A stretch of DNA of 64,000 nt from Marinomonas lutimaris (GTDB lineage Bacteria > Pseudomonadota > Gammaproteobacteria > Pseudomonadales > Marinomonadaceae): positions 1-64,000 of the forward strand of contig NZ_JAHLLW010000009.1 in the NCBI RefSeq assembly GCF_019426345.1, read 5' to 3'. Below the pieces are notes generated by a model. The model was not told the origin of the DNA. It did not search any database and saw nothing but the letters and a program-made list of their open reading frames with translations. Position numbers and translations under genes: made by a program. This document shows positions 6,646 to 14,509 of this stretch, piece after piece (position 1 is the first letter of the stretch; the number at the start of each line of letters is the position of its first letter).

Positions 6646-7364
6646 ATACAGCAACTCAAACTCTTGCGGGAACGCCTTGGAAACAAGGTGTAAAAGACGC
6701 GATTCCACTGCTTGGCGGTTACATTCCTGTGGCGATTTCGTTTGGTCTGATTTCCGTTCAGTCTGGTTTTAGTGTGTTAGAGACTGTTCTTATCTCTGCC
6801 TTTATTTATGCGGGCGCGTCACAGTTTCTTTTTGTTGCTATGGCGGCTTCTGGCGCGCCGTTATGGTTTGTGGTCATCATGACTTTGTTAATTAACGCTC
6901 GACATGTTGTTTATGGGCCAAATCTCTCTCCTTACTTAAACCAAGATAAAAAGTGGTTGCCACTAATGCATGGTTTGACCGATCAAATTTTTGCGCTGGC
7001 TCACGCACGTTTGCCTCAGCTTCCAGATCAGGCGCGGATAGGTTGGTACACAGGTGCAGCGGTGTTGGCCTGGTTGAGCTGGATTGCAGGAACCGCACTG
7101 GGTGCCATTGCGGGTGGAGAGTTGACGCAACGGTGGCCATTAATCAACGATATTTTGCCATTTGCACTACCAGCTCTGTTTTTCGTTTTAATTGTGCCGC
7201 GTTGTAATAATCGCTTGTGGACATTAACGATCGCTTTGTCTGCTGTTAGCGCTGTTATTTTGAAAGTGTCAGGTTACCCAAATGTCGCTATTCCGTTAGC
7301 GGCTTTGTGTGGCGCAGCCTTGTTCTACGCTCTGAAAAATCAGCGCGATATGGGAGGGCAATAA
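6642..7364 (+). CDS. azlC: AzlC family branched-chain amino acid exporter subunit
   Basis: A 240-residue integral membrane protein with the AzlC/YgaZ signature PLLGGYIPVAISFGLISVQSG near the N-terminus and YAGASQFLFVAMAASGAPLW in the second helix pair. It pairs with AzlD to export leucine analogues or other branched-chain amino acids. It overlaps the regulator by four bases and is followed by azlD after two bases. Confidence 0.9.
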   Translation: MNTATQTLAGTPWKQGVKDAIPLLGGYIPVAISFGLISVQSGFSVLETVLISAFIYAGASQFLFVAMAASGAPLWFVVIMTLLINARHVVYGPNLSPYLNQDKKWLPLMHGLTDQIFALAHARLPQLPDQARIGWYTGAAVLAWLSWIAGTALGAIAGGELTQRWPLINDILPFALPALFFVLIVPRCNNRLWTLTIALSAVSAVILKVSGYPNVAIPLAALCGAALFYALKNQRDMGGQ

Positions 7365-7366
7365 GT

Positions 7367-7708
7367 ATGGAAATGTCTATGTGGCTGGCGCTTGCTAGCA
7401 TTGCCATTGGTACCTATTTAATTCGTCTTTTACCCTATATTTGGATGAAGCGAAGCTTGGCGAAAAGACAAACGGAGGACGGCGTTGGCTCAATGCCGAC
7501 TTGGTTAACCATACTGGGGCCAACCATGATTGCCGCGATGTTCGGTACTTCGTTAGTTCCTGCTCATTCTGGGGCTTTGTCATGGCTAGCGACTGGGGTT
7601 GGGATACTGGTTACTTACGGTGTTTGGACTCGAACTCGCTCTATGGGTTTGCCTATTTTATTTGGGGTCCTGGCATTTGGAATTGTGATGCTGTTTTTTG
7701 TTTTCTAA
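7367..7708 (+). CDS. azlD: AzlD family small exporter subunit
   Basis: A 113-residue protein with three to four membrane helices (about residues 5-22, 40-60, 65-82 and 88-108) and the early IGTYLIRLLPYIW motif of AzlD/YgaH proteins. ATG at 7367, two bases after the azlC stop and preceded by GGGAGGG, is chosen over an in-frame start at 7307 inside azlC. Regulator, azlC and azlD form one operon. Confidence 0.88.
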   Translation: MEMSMWLALASIAIGTYLIRLLPYIWMKRSLAKRQTEDGVGSMPTWLTILGPTMIAAMFGTSLVPAHSGALSWLATGVGILVTYGVWTRTRSMGLPILFGVLAFGIVMLFFVF

Positions 7709-7853
7709 GAAAAATCCATTTAGTGCCCCAATAGTTGAAGAAAACTAAACACCTGAGTGAAAAAGCATCGTTTGTTAGGATGTTTATCTCCGATTAAAAT
7801 TGTATTAGTAAATAATTTCATCTACTCATACATTTTTATTCGGAGTGTTTATT

Positions 7854-8039
7854 ATGAACGCATTAGATAGCAAATCCTTATCTTCTCATGTGTTAGGCAA
7901 TGTAAAAATCGCAGGCCTTAACGGTTTGTTTGGTAAGCTAGTTAGCCTTTTTAAAAGCAGTGAGAAAGCAGCTAAAGCACCAGTAGACATGGAAGTAGAC
8001 AATCTTGATTGGTACCGCACTTTTCCTGTTAAAAAGTAA
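7854..8039 (+). CDS. Small hypothetical protein
   Basis: A 61-residue protein, with an amphipathic helix (LNGLFGKLVSLFKSS) and the C-terminus DNLDWYRTFPVKK. ATG at 7854 has CGGAG (7841-7845) at eight bases; a GTG at 7845 would overlap that site. It stands alone between azlD and a 340-bp gap. I do not recognise the family. Confidence 0.6.
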   Translation: MNALDSKSLSSHVLGNVKIAGLNGLFGKLVSLFKSSEKAAKAPVDMEVDNLDWYRTFPVKK

Positions 8040-8382
8040 GCCTCGCTTTCCTGCAGCAATTTCCTACAGCAACGACCGAGAGAATAAAAATAACATTCCT
8101 CTGGTTTTGCTCGTTCTTGTAAATTTCTTTATTTTCTTATTTTTTCGATTCTAAATGGCTTTGTAAGCTTTTAGCTTAGTCGTTCGCATGGATCCTGATT
8201 TTTTACTACTTTGATTCAGGTGTAATCACTGCTCAAAACATTTTTTCCGATAGATAGCATCTTGCTTCCACTCCCTGTACATTGGTTACTCGGTCTGTTT
8301 CTTTATTAAGATCAATATTGGCTACTTACAAAGCCTACCAGTGTTATTTCCTGCAATGTTAGCGTTCAAATAGGAGTGCTCG
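8040..8382. other. 343-bp intergenic region without a recognised feature
   Basis: AT-rich sequence with no ORF of note, no strong hairpin followed by T, and no repeat shared with the islands. It must hold the promoter of the 8383 gene, but I cannot point to clear -35 and -10 boxes. Confidence 0.5.
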
Positions 8383-9072
8383 ATGCAAGCTAAGTTTACC
8401 GTTCAAATTGATTCCTTTCAGAAAATTAGCAAGATTCCAAACGCGTGGTCTGACGAAGATTATCGTGCTCTTTTGAGCATTATGGATTTCGACGATGATG
8501 TCGAGAAAATGGATGCAGCAGAGCTCCGCGAGATGTGCATGATGTCGCTGAACGATCTTGAGCCTGCGGATGCGGCAAAGGCGGTATTAACGCATTTATT
8601 TCCTGAGTTATCGAAAGGCAAGGTAGATCAAATTAGCCACGATATGCTTGATGACCGTTCGTGGGAAGAGTATCCAGATTGTCTGTTTCATGAGCGTTTT
8701 TTTAGTGCTTATGCCTTGTTGCGCGAGGCCTTTAATGGCACTTTCGCGAAGCCAACGGGTGTTGAGTTTGCCATTACGGTTACCGCTGAACATGTTGAAG
8801 ATATGGCAATTTTTGATGAGTCGTTACATTCATCGATTGTACGTTTATTGGCGAGTGGGCAAGGCGATGATGCGTTAATCAATCGCTTATATGAAGATCA
8901 AATCAAAGGCACACAGTTTCCTGAAGCGCCGGGTCTTGTTTGGCAACTTAAGCAAGTTGCAGACGAAGGCACAACCCGCCAGTTTAGCTTGGTGAGTTCC
9001 TATTTTTGGATGGAAAACTTCGAGCAGATGGATGGTTTTCAAGCCGTCTCTCATGCTGATGCAGAAGAATAG
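8383..9072 (+). CDS. Conserved-looking hypothetical protein
   Basis: A 229-residue acidic protein, probably cytosolic. The first part is alpha-helical and acidic (MDFDDDVEKMDAAELREMC), the rest mixed. No motif is recognised. ATG at 8383 follows TAGGAG (8371-8376). It is monocistronic, ending in a strong terminator. Confidence 0.7.
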   Translation: MQAKFTVQIDSFQKISKIPNAWSDEDYRALLSIMDFDDDVEKMDAAELREMCMMSLNDLEPADAAKAVLTHLFPELSKGKVDQISHDMLDDRSWEEYPDCLFHERFFSAYALLREAFNGTFAKPTGVEFAITVTAEHVEDMAIFDESLHSSIVRLLASGQGDDALINRLYEDQIKGTQFPEAPGLVWQLKQVADEGTTRQFSLVSSYFWMENFEQMDGFQAVSHADAEE

Positions 9073-9110
9073 CTTAGTGACGTGAGTTGAATCAGTCTTA
9101 CGAAGGTGAC

Positions 9111-9141
9111 AAAAAGCGAATCAATGATTCGCTTTTTGCTT
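9111..9141 (+). terminator. Rho-independent terminator
   Basis: Arms AAAAAGCGAATCA and TGATTCGCTTTTT with a very short loop, then T-rich sequence. It ends the 8383 gene. Confidence 0.85.
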
Positions 9142-9221
9142 TTCTAGGTTGGCAAACATGCAGTATTTCGATTTAATTCCGTTCTGTTTATGAATAAAAG
9201 CATTTAATCACGAGGCTCAAA

Positions 9222-9668
9222 ATGACCAATTCACCTATTCAAATAGTTTGTCAAAGTTGCAGTACGAAGAATCGCGTACCGAAAGATAAACTTGGTAATA
9301 AGCCTCTTTGTGGCAAGTGTAAAAAGCCCGTTCTTTCAACACAGCCCATAATGGGCGGTGATAATAATTTTAAACGCTACATCAATGATAATGACCTTCC
9401 TGTTGTGGTGGACTTTTGGGCATCTTGGTGTGGGCCGTGTCAGCAATTCGCGCCTATTTTTGAACAGGTAGCCAGCGAGATGTCGACAAAAGCTTGTTTC
9501 TTGAAGTTAGATACTGAGCAGAATCAAACGACGGCCGGTGGCTATAATATTCGTTCTATTCCGACTTTGATGATCTTCCATCATGGCAAAGAAGTAGCTC
9601 GTTTATCTGGCGCGCTACCGAAAGCACAATTCCAACAATGGTTAGCGCAGAACTTGCCAGCGGCTTAA
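9222..9668 (+). CDS. trxC: Thioredoxin 2 (zinc-binding thioredoxin)
   Basis: A 148-residue protein: an N-terminal zinc finger with CQSC (10-13) and CGKC (30-33) pairs, then a thioredoxin domain with active site WCGPC (about 69-73) and cis-proline motif SIPT. This is the TrxC layout. It reduces protein disulfides in the cytosol with thioredoxin reductase, and the zinc domain makes it oxidative-stress responsive in other bacteria. ATG at 9222 follows GAGG. Confidence 0.93.
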   Translation: MTNSPIQIVCQSCSTKNRVPKDKLGNKPLCGKCKKPVLSTQPIMGGDNNFKRYINDNDLPVVVDFWASWCGPCQQFAPIFEQVASEMSTKACFLKLDTEQNQTTAGGYNIRSIPTLMIFHHGKEVARLSGALPKAQFQQWLAQNLPAA

Positions 9669-9692
9669 GATGTTTTGGATATTGGCTGGACG

Positions 9693-9950
9693 TTAAACGC
9701 TGGTATCAAAATGCATCTCAACAAACTTTTCGTATAGTGCTTCTTCTGTTTCGCGTCTGTCTGGATCGGGTTTTACACAGTCTATCGGGCAGACGGCGAC
9801 ACAGGTGGGTTGGTCGTAGTGACCAACGCACTCTGTGCATTTATCTGGATCAATGACATAAATCTTGGCGCCCATGGTAATGGCGTCGTTAGGACATTCT
9901 GGTTCACACATGTCGCAGTTTATGCATCGGTCGTTAATGAGTAATGCCAT
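9693..9950 (-). CDS. yfhL: YfhL family 2[4Fe-4S] ferredoxin
   Basis: An 85-residue ferredoxin with the two cluster motifs CINCDMCEPECP (residues 8-19) and CTECVGHYDQPTCVAVCP, the second with the extended spacing typical of the YfhL/FdxA-like Alvin-type proteins. It is an electron carrier. It lies 10 bp after trhP on the same strand, which suggests that it supplies electrons for the tRNA hydroxylation carried out by TrhP. Confidence 0.9.
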   Translation of the reverse strand: MALLINDRCINCDMCEPECPNDAITMGAKIYVIDPDKCTECVGHYDQPTCVAVCPIDCVKPDPDRRETEEALYEKFVEMHFDTSV

Positions 9951-9960
9951 GGCCTTGCCT

Positions 9961-11358
9961 CTACGCCGTCGCGCTGGCGTGAGGTTGGCGGGTGGTTTGC
10001 CCTTCCGATAGGTTTCTCATTAGGATCCCCATGGAAGCATCAATACCTTGCGGGCAAGGAATAGACACCACATGACCACTGCCTTTTGCTACGTCGATAG
10101 GGCGACCTTGTTTGTCATTTAGTTCGCCTAATGCAAAAGTGACATTGCCTTTTGGTGTTATTAATTCCAAAGAATCCCCAACACTGAAGCGGTTCTTCAC
10201 TTCAATAGTGAGTGAGTCGTCATGGGTTGCAATGACTTCACCGACAAACTGCTGTTTGTCACTGATGGAATTACCTGTTTCATAGTTTTGTAGGTCCACA
10301 TGACGATGGCGTTGCAAGAAGCCATCTGTGTAACCACGATTTGCTAGGTTATCTAAGCTGCTCATGAGACTGGCATCAAAAGGGCGACCTGCGACGGCGT
10401 CATTAATGGCTTTGCGATAGATTTGTGCCGTTCTGGCGCAGTAATAAAAAGACTTTGTACGACCTTCCACTTTTAGAGAATGTACGCCCATTTTTACGAG
10501 TCGTTCAACGTGTTGAATGGCGCGCAAGTCTTTTGAGTTCATGATGTAGGTGCCCTGTTCGTCTTCAAACGCAGGCATATATTCGTCTGGACGACCGCGT
10601 TCTTGTAACAAAAAGAGCTGATCGCTTGGCTGTTGAATTTGCACTGCAGACGCTGGAGTTTTTGATGAAGCGGCACTGCTGGCAATGATCTGACCTGTTT
10701 CGTCTTGTGTTGCTTCGTGGGCGTTGTATTCCCATCGGCAGGCATTAGTGCAAGCGCCTTGGTTTGGGTCGCGTTTGTTCATGTAACCCGATAACAGGCA
10801 GCGGCCAGAGTAGGCCATACACAACGCACCATGAACGAAGACTTCCAGTTCCATGTCGGGTACTTTTAAGCGAATTTCTTCAATTTCATCTAGCGATAGT
10901 TCACGGGACAAAATAACGCGGGAAATGCCTTGTTGTTGCCAGAATTTCACGGTAGCCCAATTGACCGCATTGGCTTGTACTGATAGGTGAATTTGTTGAT
11001 CGGGAAAGGCTTCACGCACCATCATTATTAAGCCTGGATCAGACATGATGAGCGCGTCTGGTTTGAGATCAATGACCGGTGCTAAGTCTTGTAAGTAGGT
11101 TTTCAGTTTCGCGTTATGGGGTGCGATATTGCTGACCACGTAGAGTTTTTTGCCCAGCTCGTGTGCTTCATTTATGCCAATGCCCAGCTTTTCTAGATCA
11201 AACTCGTTATTGCGCACTCTTAGGGAGTACCGTGGCTGGCCTGCGTAAACGGCATCGGCTCCGTAGGCGAAGGCATAACGCAGATTTTTTAACGAACCTG
11301 CTGGAGAGAGTAATTCTGGCATGAAGCTTTTTTGCTGAGACATTTTTTCTTGAGACAT
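9961..11358 (-). CDS. trhP: tRNA uridine hydroxylase TrhP, peptidase U32 family
   Basis: About 465 residues, aligning from memory along its whole length with E. coli YegQ/TrhP, which makes 5-hydroxyuridine at position 34 of tRNA by the oxygen-independent, prephenate-dependent route. Motifs seen are ELLSPAGSLKNLRYAFAYGA, FVHGALCMAYSGRCLLSGY and NQGACTNACRWEYN with the conserved cysteines. A TTG at 11415 gives a longer frame; ATG at 11358 or 11343 fits the E. coli start better. A GTTGGT-free, FNR-like site lies upstream at 11454-11467. It is transcribed with yfhL. Confidence 0.9.
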   Translation of the reverse strand: MSQEKMSQQKSFMPELLSPAGSLKNLRYAFAYGADAVYAGQPRYSLRVRNNEFDLEKLGIGINEAHELGKKLYVVSNIAPHNAKLKTYLQDLAPVIDLKPDALIMSDPGLIMMVREAFPDQQIHLSVQANAVNWATVKFWQQQGISRVILSRELSLDEIEEIRLKVPDMELEVFVHGALCMAYSGRCLLSGYMNKRDPNQGACTNACRWEYNAHEATQDETGQIIASSAASSKTPASAVQIQQPSDQLFLLQERGRPDEYMPAFEDEQGTYIMNSKDLRAIQHVERLVKMGVHSLKVEGRTKSFYYCARTAQIYRKAINDAVAGRPFDASLMSSLDNLANRGYTDGFLQRHRHVDLQNYETGNSISDKQQFVGEVIATHDDSLTIEVKNRFSVGDSLELITPKGNVTFALGELNDKQGRPIDVAKGSGHVVSIPCPQGIDASMGILMRNLSEGQTTRQPHASATA

Positions 11359-11453
11359 AAGGCGCACCGACCGATCAAAACGGGCGGAGTTTACCTGTGT
11401 GTTAATTGAACTCAAGTGATGATGGCGGGATTGGTGACTTAAATAAGCTCGGT

Positions 11454-11467
11454 TTGATCTAGGTCAA
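11454..11467 (-). promoter_or_regulatory. Candidate FNR/ANR site upstream of trhP
   Basis: TTGATCTAGGTCAA differs from the FNR/ANR consensus TTGAT-N4-ATCAA by one base. It lies about 95 bp before the chosen trhP start. The link to an oxygen-independent tRNA hydroxylase is sensible, but the site is only a sequence match. Confidence 0.45.
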
Positions 11468-11496
11468 ATATTAGAAATGACAGAGTAAAGTTAAAG

Positions 11497-11537
11497 GGGC
11501 AGATTCCTTTAATAGGCTCAAGGAATCTGCCCCTGTT
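11497..11537 (-). terminator. Terminator of the TonB-dependent receptor gene
   Basis: The arms GGGGCAGATTCCTT and AAGGAATCTGCCCC are exact complements around an 11-base loop. On the minus strand, T-rich sequence follows. It lies 20 bp past the receptor stop. Confidence 0.8.
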
Positions 11538-11554
11538 ATTGCTTCTTTACTCAG

Positions 11555-13687
11555 CTAAAAGTCATAGGCAGCGGTGACGTAAACGCGACGTCGTTCACCG
11601 ACGAATGATCCTATGTTTTTGGTAAAGCCACTAACAGCATATTCTTTATCTAACAAGTTTTTGATGTTCAGCTGGAATTTCCAATCCTGCCATTTTGTCT
11701 GCCATGACATGTCATAAACAGTGTAAGGTTTGACTATTTGATCATCTCGGTTCTTTTGTTGGCTAACGTAATCTGCGCCAACAGCAATAGAGGAATCTAT
11801 GCTAGGGAAGTCGTAGCGACTCCAAAGGCCAAGTTGATGATAAGGGGTGTTAGCAAAATATACGCCTTCTGCAGCATCAGTTACTTTCACATCGTTGTAG
11901 GCGTAACTGATATTGGCTACCCAGCGAGGTGTGATGTCTGTGAGAATATCCAGTTCGACACCTTGGCTGCGCACTTTGCCAAATGAAACCAACAAGTCAC
12001 TGTCATTCGGGTCTTCTTGTAGGATGTTTTTGCGGACAATGTGATAAGCAGCAAGATTCACGTTGAGCTTGTTGTTAAACCAATAACTTCTTACACCTGC
12101 TTCAAATTGCTGACTTTCCTCTGGATCAAACAAGCTGCCATCGGCTGACTTTTGTTGGTCGGCTGCGTCTTGTGGTACGAATCCAGTGGAGAAAGAGGTG
12201 TAGGGTTTCCAGTTGTCATTGAGTTTATACGTCGCGCCAATGCGGCTAGAGTAGCCTGTGTCCTTGTAGTTTGCTTTTGTGGTCCCCGTTTTTAGTTTGT
12301 AACCATCGTATTTTTCTTCGATACGATCTATTCGTGCACCAGCAAGGAAATCTAGGCGATCGGTGACTTGCCATTGGTCTTGAACGTATAAGCCAATTTG
12401 ATCCGTTGTGGTGCTTTCATTTGTTTGGAGAGCCATGTCATAGGCACTGATATCGTCTTGACCATAAACAGGATTGCTTAGACTTAGCTCGGCAACACCT
12501 TTGGTCGTTTTGTGATAAAGGAAATCGTTTTTCTGATGGAAATAATCACTCCCGACTAACACGGTATGATCACCTAGCTCTGCGATTAAATTACCTGCAA
12601 GCGTAATGCCTTCGCGAGAACGGACTTGGTCACGAAATTCTCGTTTCACTTTATCGCTATCGGTCGTATCAAGACCTTTAGACTCATGGTATTTCTGGGT
12701 TTCCGTGTTTTCGAAGTAACGAACAGACGCATTGCTCTCTAGCCATGAGTTGATGCTGTGGTCTAGGCGTGCTTGAAAGACTTGGGCATCCAGTTCTTGG
12801 TAATCACTTTTTTCGTTATTGTTCCAAGAAGTGTCGGCTAGGAAGTTGCCCTCGTCATCAGTAGGAATACCCCGTAAGCGGGCGCCAGAAAGGTATTGAT
12901 GGATGTCCGTGTATTGAACGGTGAGTGTGTTGTTTTCATCGATGTCCCAAGCGTAACCAAGGTCAATAATGCGGTTTTCTTCTTCAACATTATTGCGGTA
13001 GGAGTTTTGTCCATCGGAGTAAATACCAACACGGTAGCGTTGCGATGCATCTTCATTGGCAGGACCAGATGATTCAATACTGCCACTCAAGAAGTCTTTA
13101 TTGCCCGCACTGACTTTTAGGGTGTTTTTTTGTTCATAAGTCGGCTTTTTCGTCACATAGTTTATGACGCCGCCGGGTTCACCTGCGCCATAGATTGCAC
13201 CAGATGGTCCTTTAAGGACTTGTATTTGTTCTATGGTGAACAGTTGAGGAATAGAAAAGTCGCCAAAAGGGTCGCCTTTCAGACCGTCGTAGAGTACTTC
13301 GTCTTGGCTAAAACCTCGTAATGTTACTGTGGAGACATTGTTTTGCGACATGCCTGAAATAGAGCGATATAAGTCCGTGATTTGTCTCGCGGCTTGGTCT
13401 TCAATGAGCTCTTCTGTCACGATTTGAATAGATTGAGGTGTTTCGTCTATTGGGGTGGAAGTTCGAGTGGCTAGGGCGGCTTCATCTTCTTTGTAATAGG
13501 ATAGCGCGCGACCTTGTACCTGAAGTGTTTGAAGCTCTATGTTGGATCCATCCTTAACTTTGTTATCTCCATCATTGAGATAACTGTCTTGTGTGATGTT
13601 GCTTGCAGCATTTTCGGCAAAAATCACAGTAGAAAAAGCAAGCGCTCCACATGCTTGCATCATCATTAAGGTGGTTCTTAACGTCAT
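11555..13687 (-). CDS. TonB-dependent siderophore receptor
   Basis: A 710-residue outer membrane receptor. Residues 1-24 form a signal peptide (ACGALAFSTVIFA). The plug domain (about 70-175) carries DETPQSIQIVTEELI and GPSGAIYGAGEPGGVINYVTK. The barrel follows, ending LDKEYAVSGFTKNIGSFVGERRRVYVTAAYDF with the terminal aromatic Phe. The FhuA/FpvA-like plug suggests ferric hydroxamate or similar siderophores, but the ligand cannot be read. No regulator or transport genes adjoin it. Confidence 0.92.
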   Translation of the reverse strand: MTLRTTLMMMQACGALAFSTVIFAENAASNITQDSYLNDGDNKVKDGSNIELQTLQVQGRALSYYKEDEAALATRTSTPIDETPQSIQIVTEELIEDQAARQITDLYRSISGMSQNNVSTVTLRGFSQDEVLYDGLKGDPFGDFSIPQLFTIEQIQVLKGPSGAIYGAGEPGGVINYVTKKPTYEQKNTLKVSAGNKDFLSGSIESSGPANEDASQRYRVGIYSDGQNSYRNNVEEENRIIDLGYAWDIDENNTLTVQYTDIHQYLSGARLRGIPTDDEGNFLADTSWNNNEKSDYQELDAQVFQARLDHSINSWLESNASVRYFENTETQKYHESKGLDTTDSDKVKREFRDQVRSREGITLAGNLIAELGDHTVLVGSDYFHQKNDFLYHKTTKGVAELSLSNPVYGQDDISAYDMALQTNESTTTDQIGLYVQDQWQVTDRLDFLAGARIDRIEEKYDGYKLKTGTTKANYKDTGYSSRIGATYKLNDNWKPYTSFSTGFVPQDAADQQKSADGSLFDPEESQQFEAGVRSYWFNNKLNVNLAAYHIVRKNILQEDPNDSDLLVSFGKVRSQGVELDILTDITPRWVANISYAYNDVKVTDAAEGVYFANTPYHQLGLWSRYDFPSIDSSIAVGADYVSQQKNRDDQIVKPYTVYDMSWQTKWQDWKFQLNIKNLLDKEYAVSGFTKNIGSFVGERRRVYVTAAYDF

Positions 13688-13727
13688 AGGAAAACCAAGT
13701 TGAAGTGAGTGAGTTGCGTATATTAAT

Positions 13728-13760
13728 GTTTATGATATTCGTTTACAAATGAGAATGGAT
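13728..13760 (-). promoter_or_regulatory. Possible Fur-binding region upstream of the receptor gene
   Basis: On the minus strand, ATTCTCATTTGTAAACGAAT and TATCATAAAC resemble parts of Fur boxes (imperfect GATAAT hexamers). The position, 40-75 bp before the start of a siderophore receptor gene, makes Fur control likely, but the match is poor. Confidence 0.35.
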
Positions 13761-13935
13761 TTACAAAAGCTTCAAAATACAAAATTGGCCGTTTTAACGC
13801 TAATGCAGTATTAGAAATGGTGTGGAGAGAAGGGCGTTTCTGGATTATCTGAGCTAGTTCATCGGGAAGTAAGTTGAGCGGTTTTAAAAACTAAAACCGC
13901 TCTTTGGGAAGGTGTTCTTTGTGGCGGTGTTGCTG

Positions 13936-14196
13936 TTACGCTTTTTCAGCAGCGAGTTTCGATGCTTTAATGTAGCCTTGTATAGTGTCTTTTAGCTGCA
14001 GGCGTTGTTTCTTTAACTTTTCTTCTTCGATTGTGGTCGCTGGGATGATTTCCTGCTCCATCTTTTCCACTTCTTTTGTTAAGTGGTTGTATTCGTCATA
14101 GAGTCTTTTAAAGTGCGCATCGTCCATTTTTAGCTGGTGGATGTCATCTTTATATTCAGGAAATTCGTTTACTAAATTATGGTCTTCAATCGGCAT
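13936..14196 (-). CDS. YdcH family protein (DUF465)
   Basis: An 86-residue, all-helical, highly charged protein with the DUF465 pattern FPEYKDDIHQLKMDDAHFKRL followed by HLTKEVEKMEQ. These small coiled-coil proteins are widespread in proteobacteria and have no firm function. ATG at 14196 is preceded on the minus strand by AGGAGG. Confidence 0.85.
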   Translation of the reverse strand: MPIEDHNLVNEFPEYKDDIHQLKMDDAHFKRLYDEYNHLTKEVEKMEQEIIPATTIEEEKLKKQRLQLKDTIQGYIKASKLAAEKA

Positions 14197-14437
14197 AATT
14201 GCCTCCTATACTTGCTAGCTTTCGTTTAAGACTAACCTAGTTTGGTTTGTCTTCTCTTGATGTTGGTCATGCTTTATTGAGTCTTTAACATATTCAAATC
14301 AATTACTTTGCTACATAGGGATTTCAAACGCTGCTTATATAGTTATGGCCTGTTTATTTTGGTTTTCAATGGGGGAATTTAAGTCTAGAGGATGTTGCAC
14401 TATTTGGTGGGTTTCTTTGCGTCTTTTTGACATTAAA

Positions 14438-14465
14438 AAGCCGCGATAGAAACATCTATCGCGGC
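14438..14465 (-). terminator. Terminator of the DUF748 gene
   Basis: Arms AGCCGCGATAGA and TCTATCGCGGCT around a four-base loop, followed on the minus strand by TTTTT. It lies 45 bp past the stop. Confidence 0.88.
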
Positions 14466-14509
14466 TAGCTTGGTTTGATTTTTTTTAAAGAGTGTCTAAA
14501 AATAGGTGC

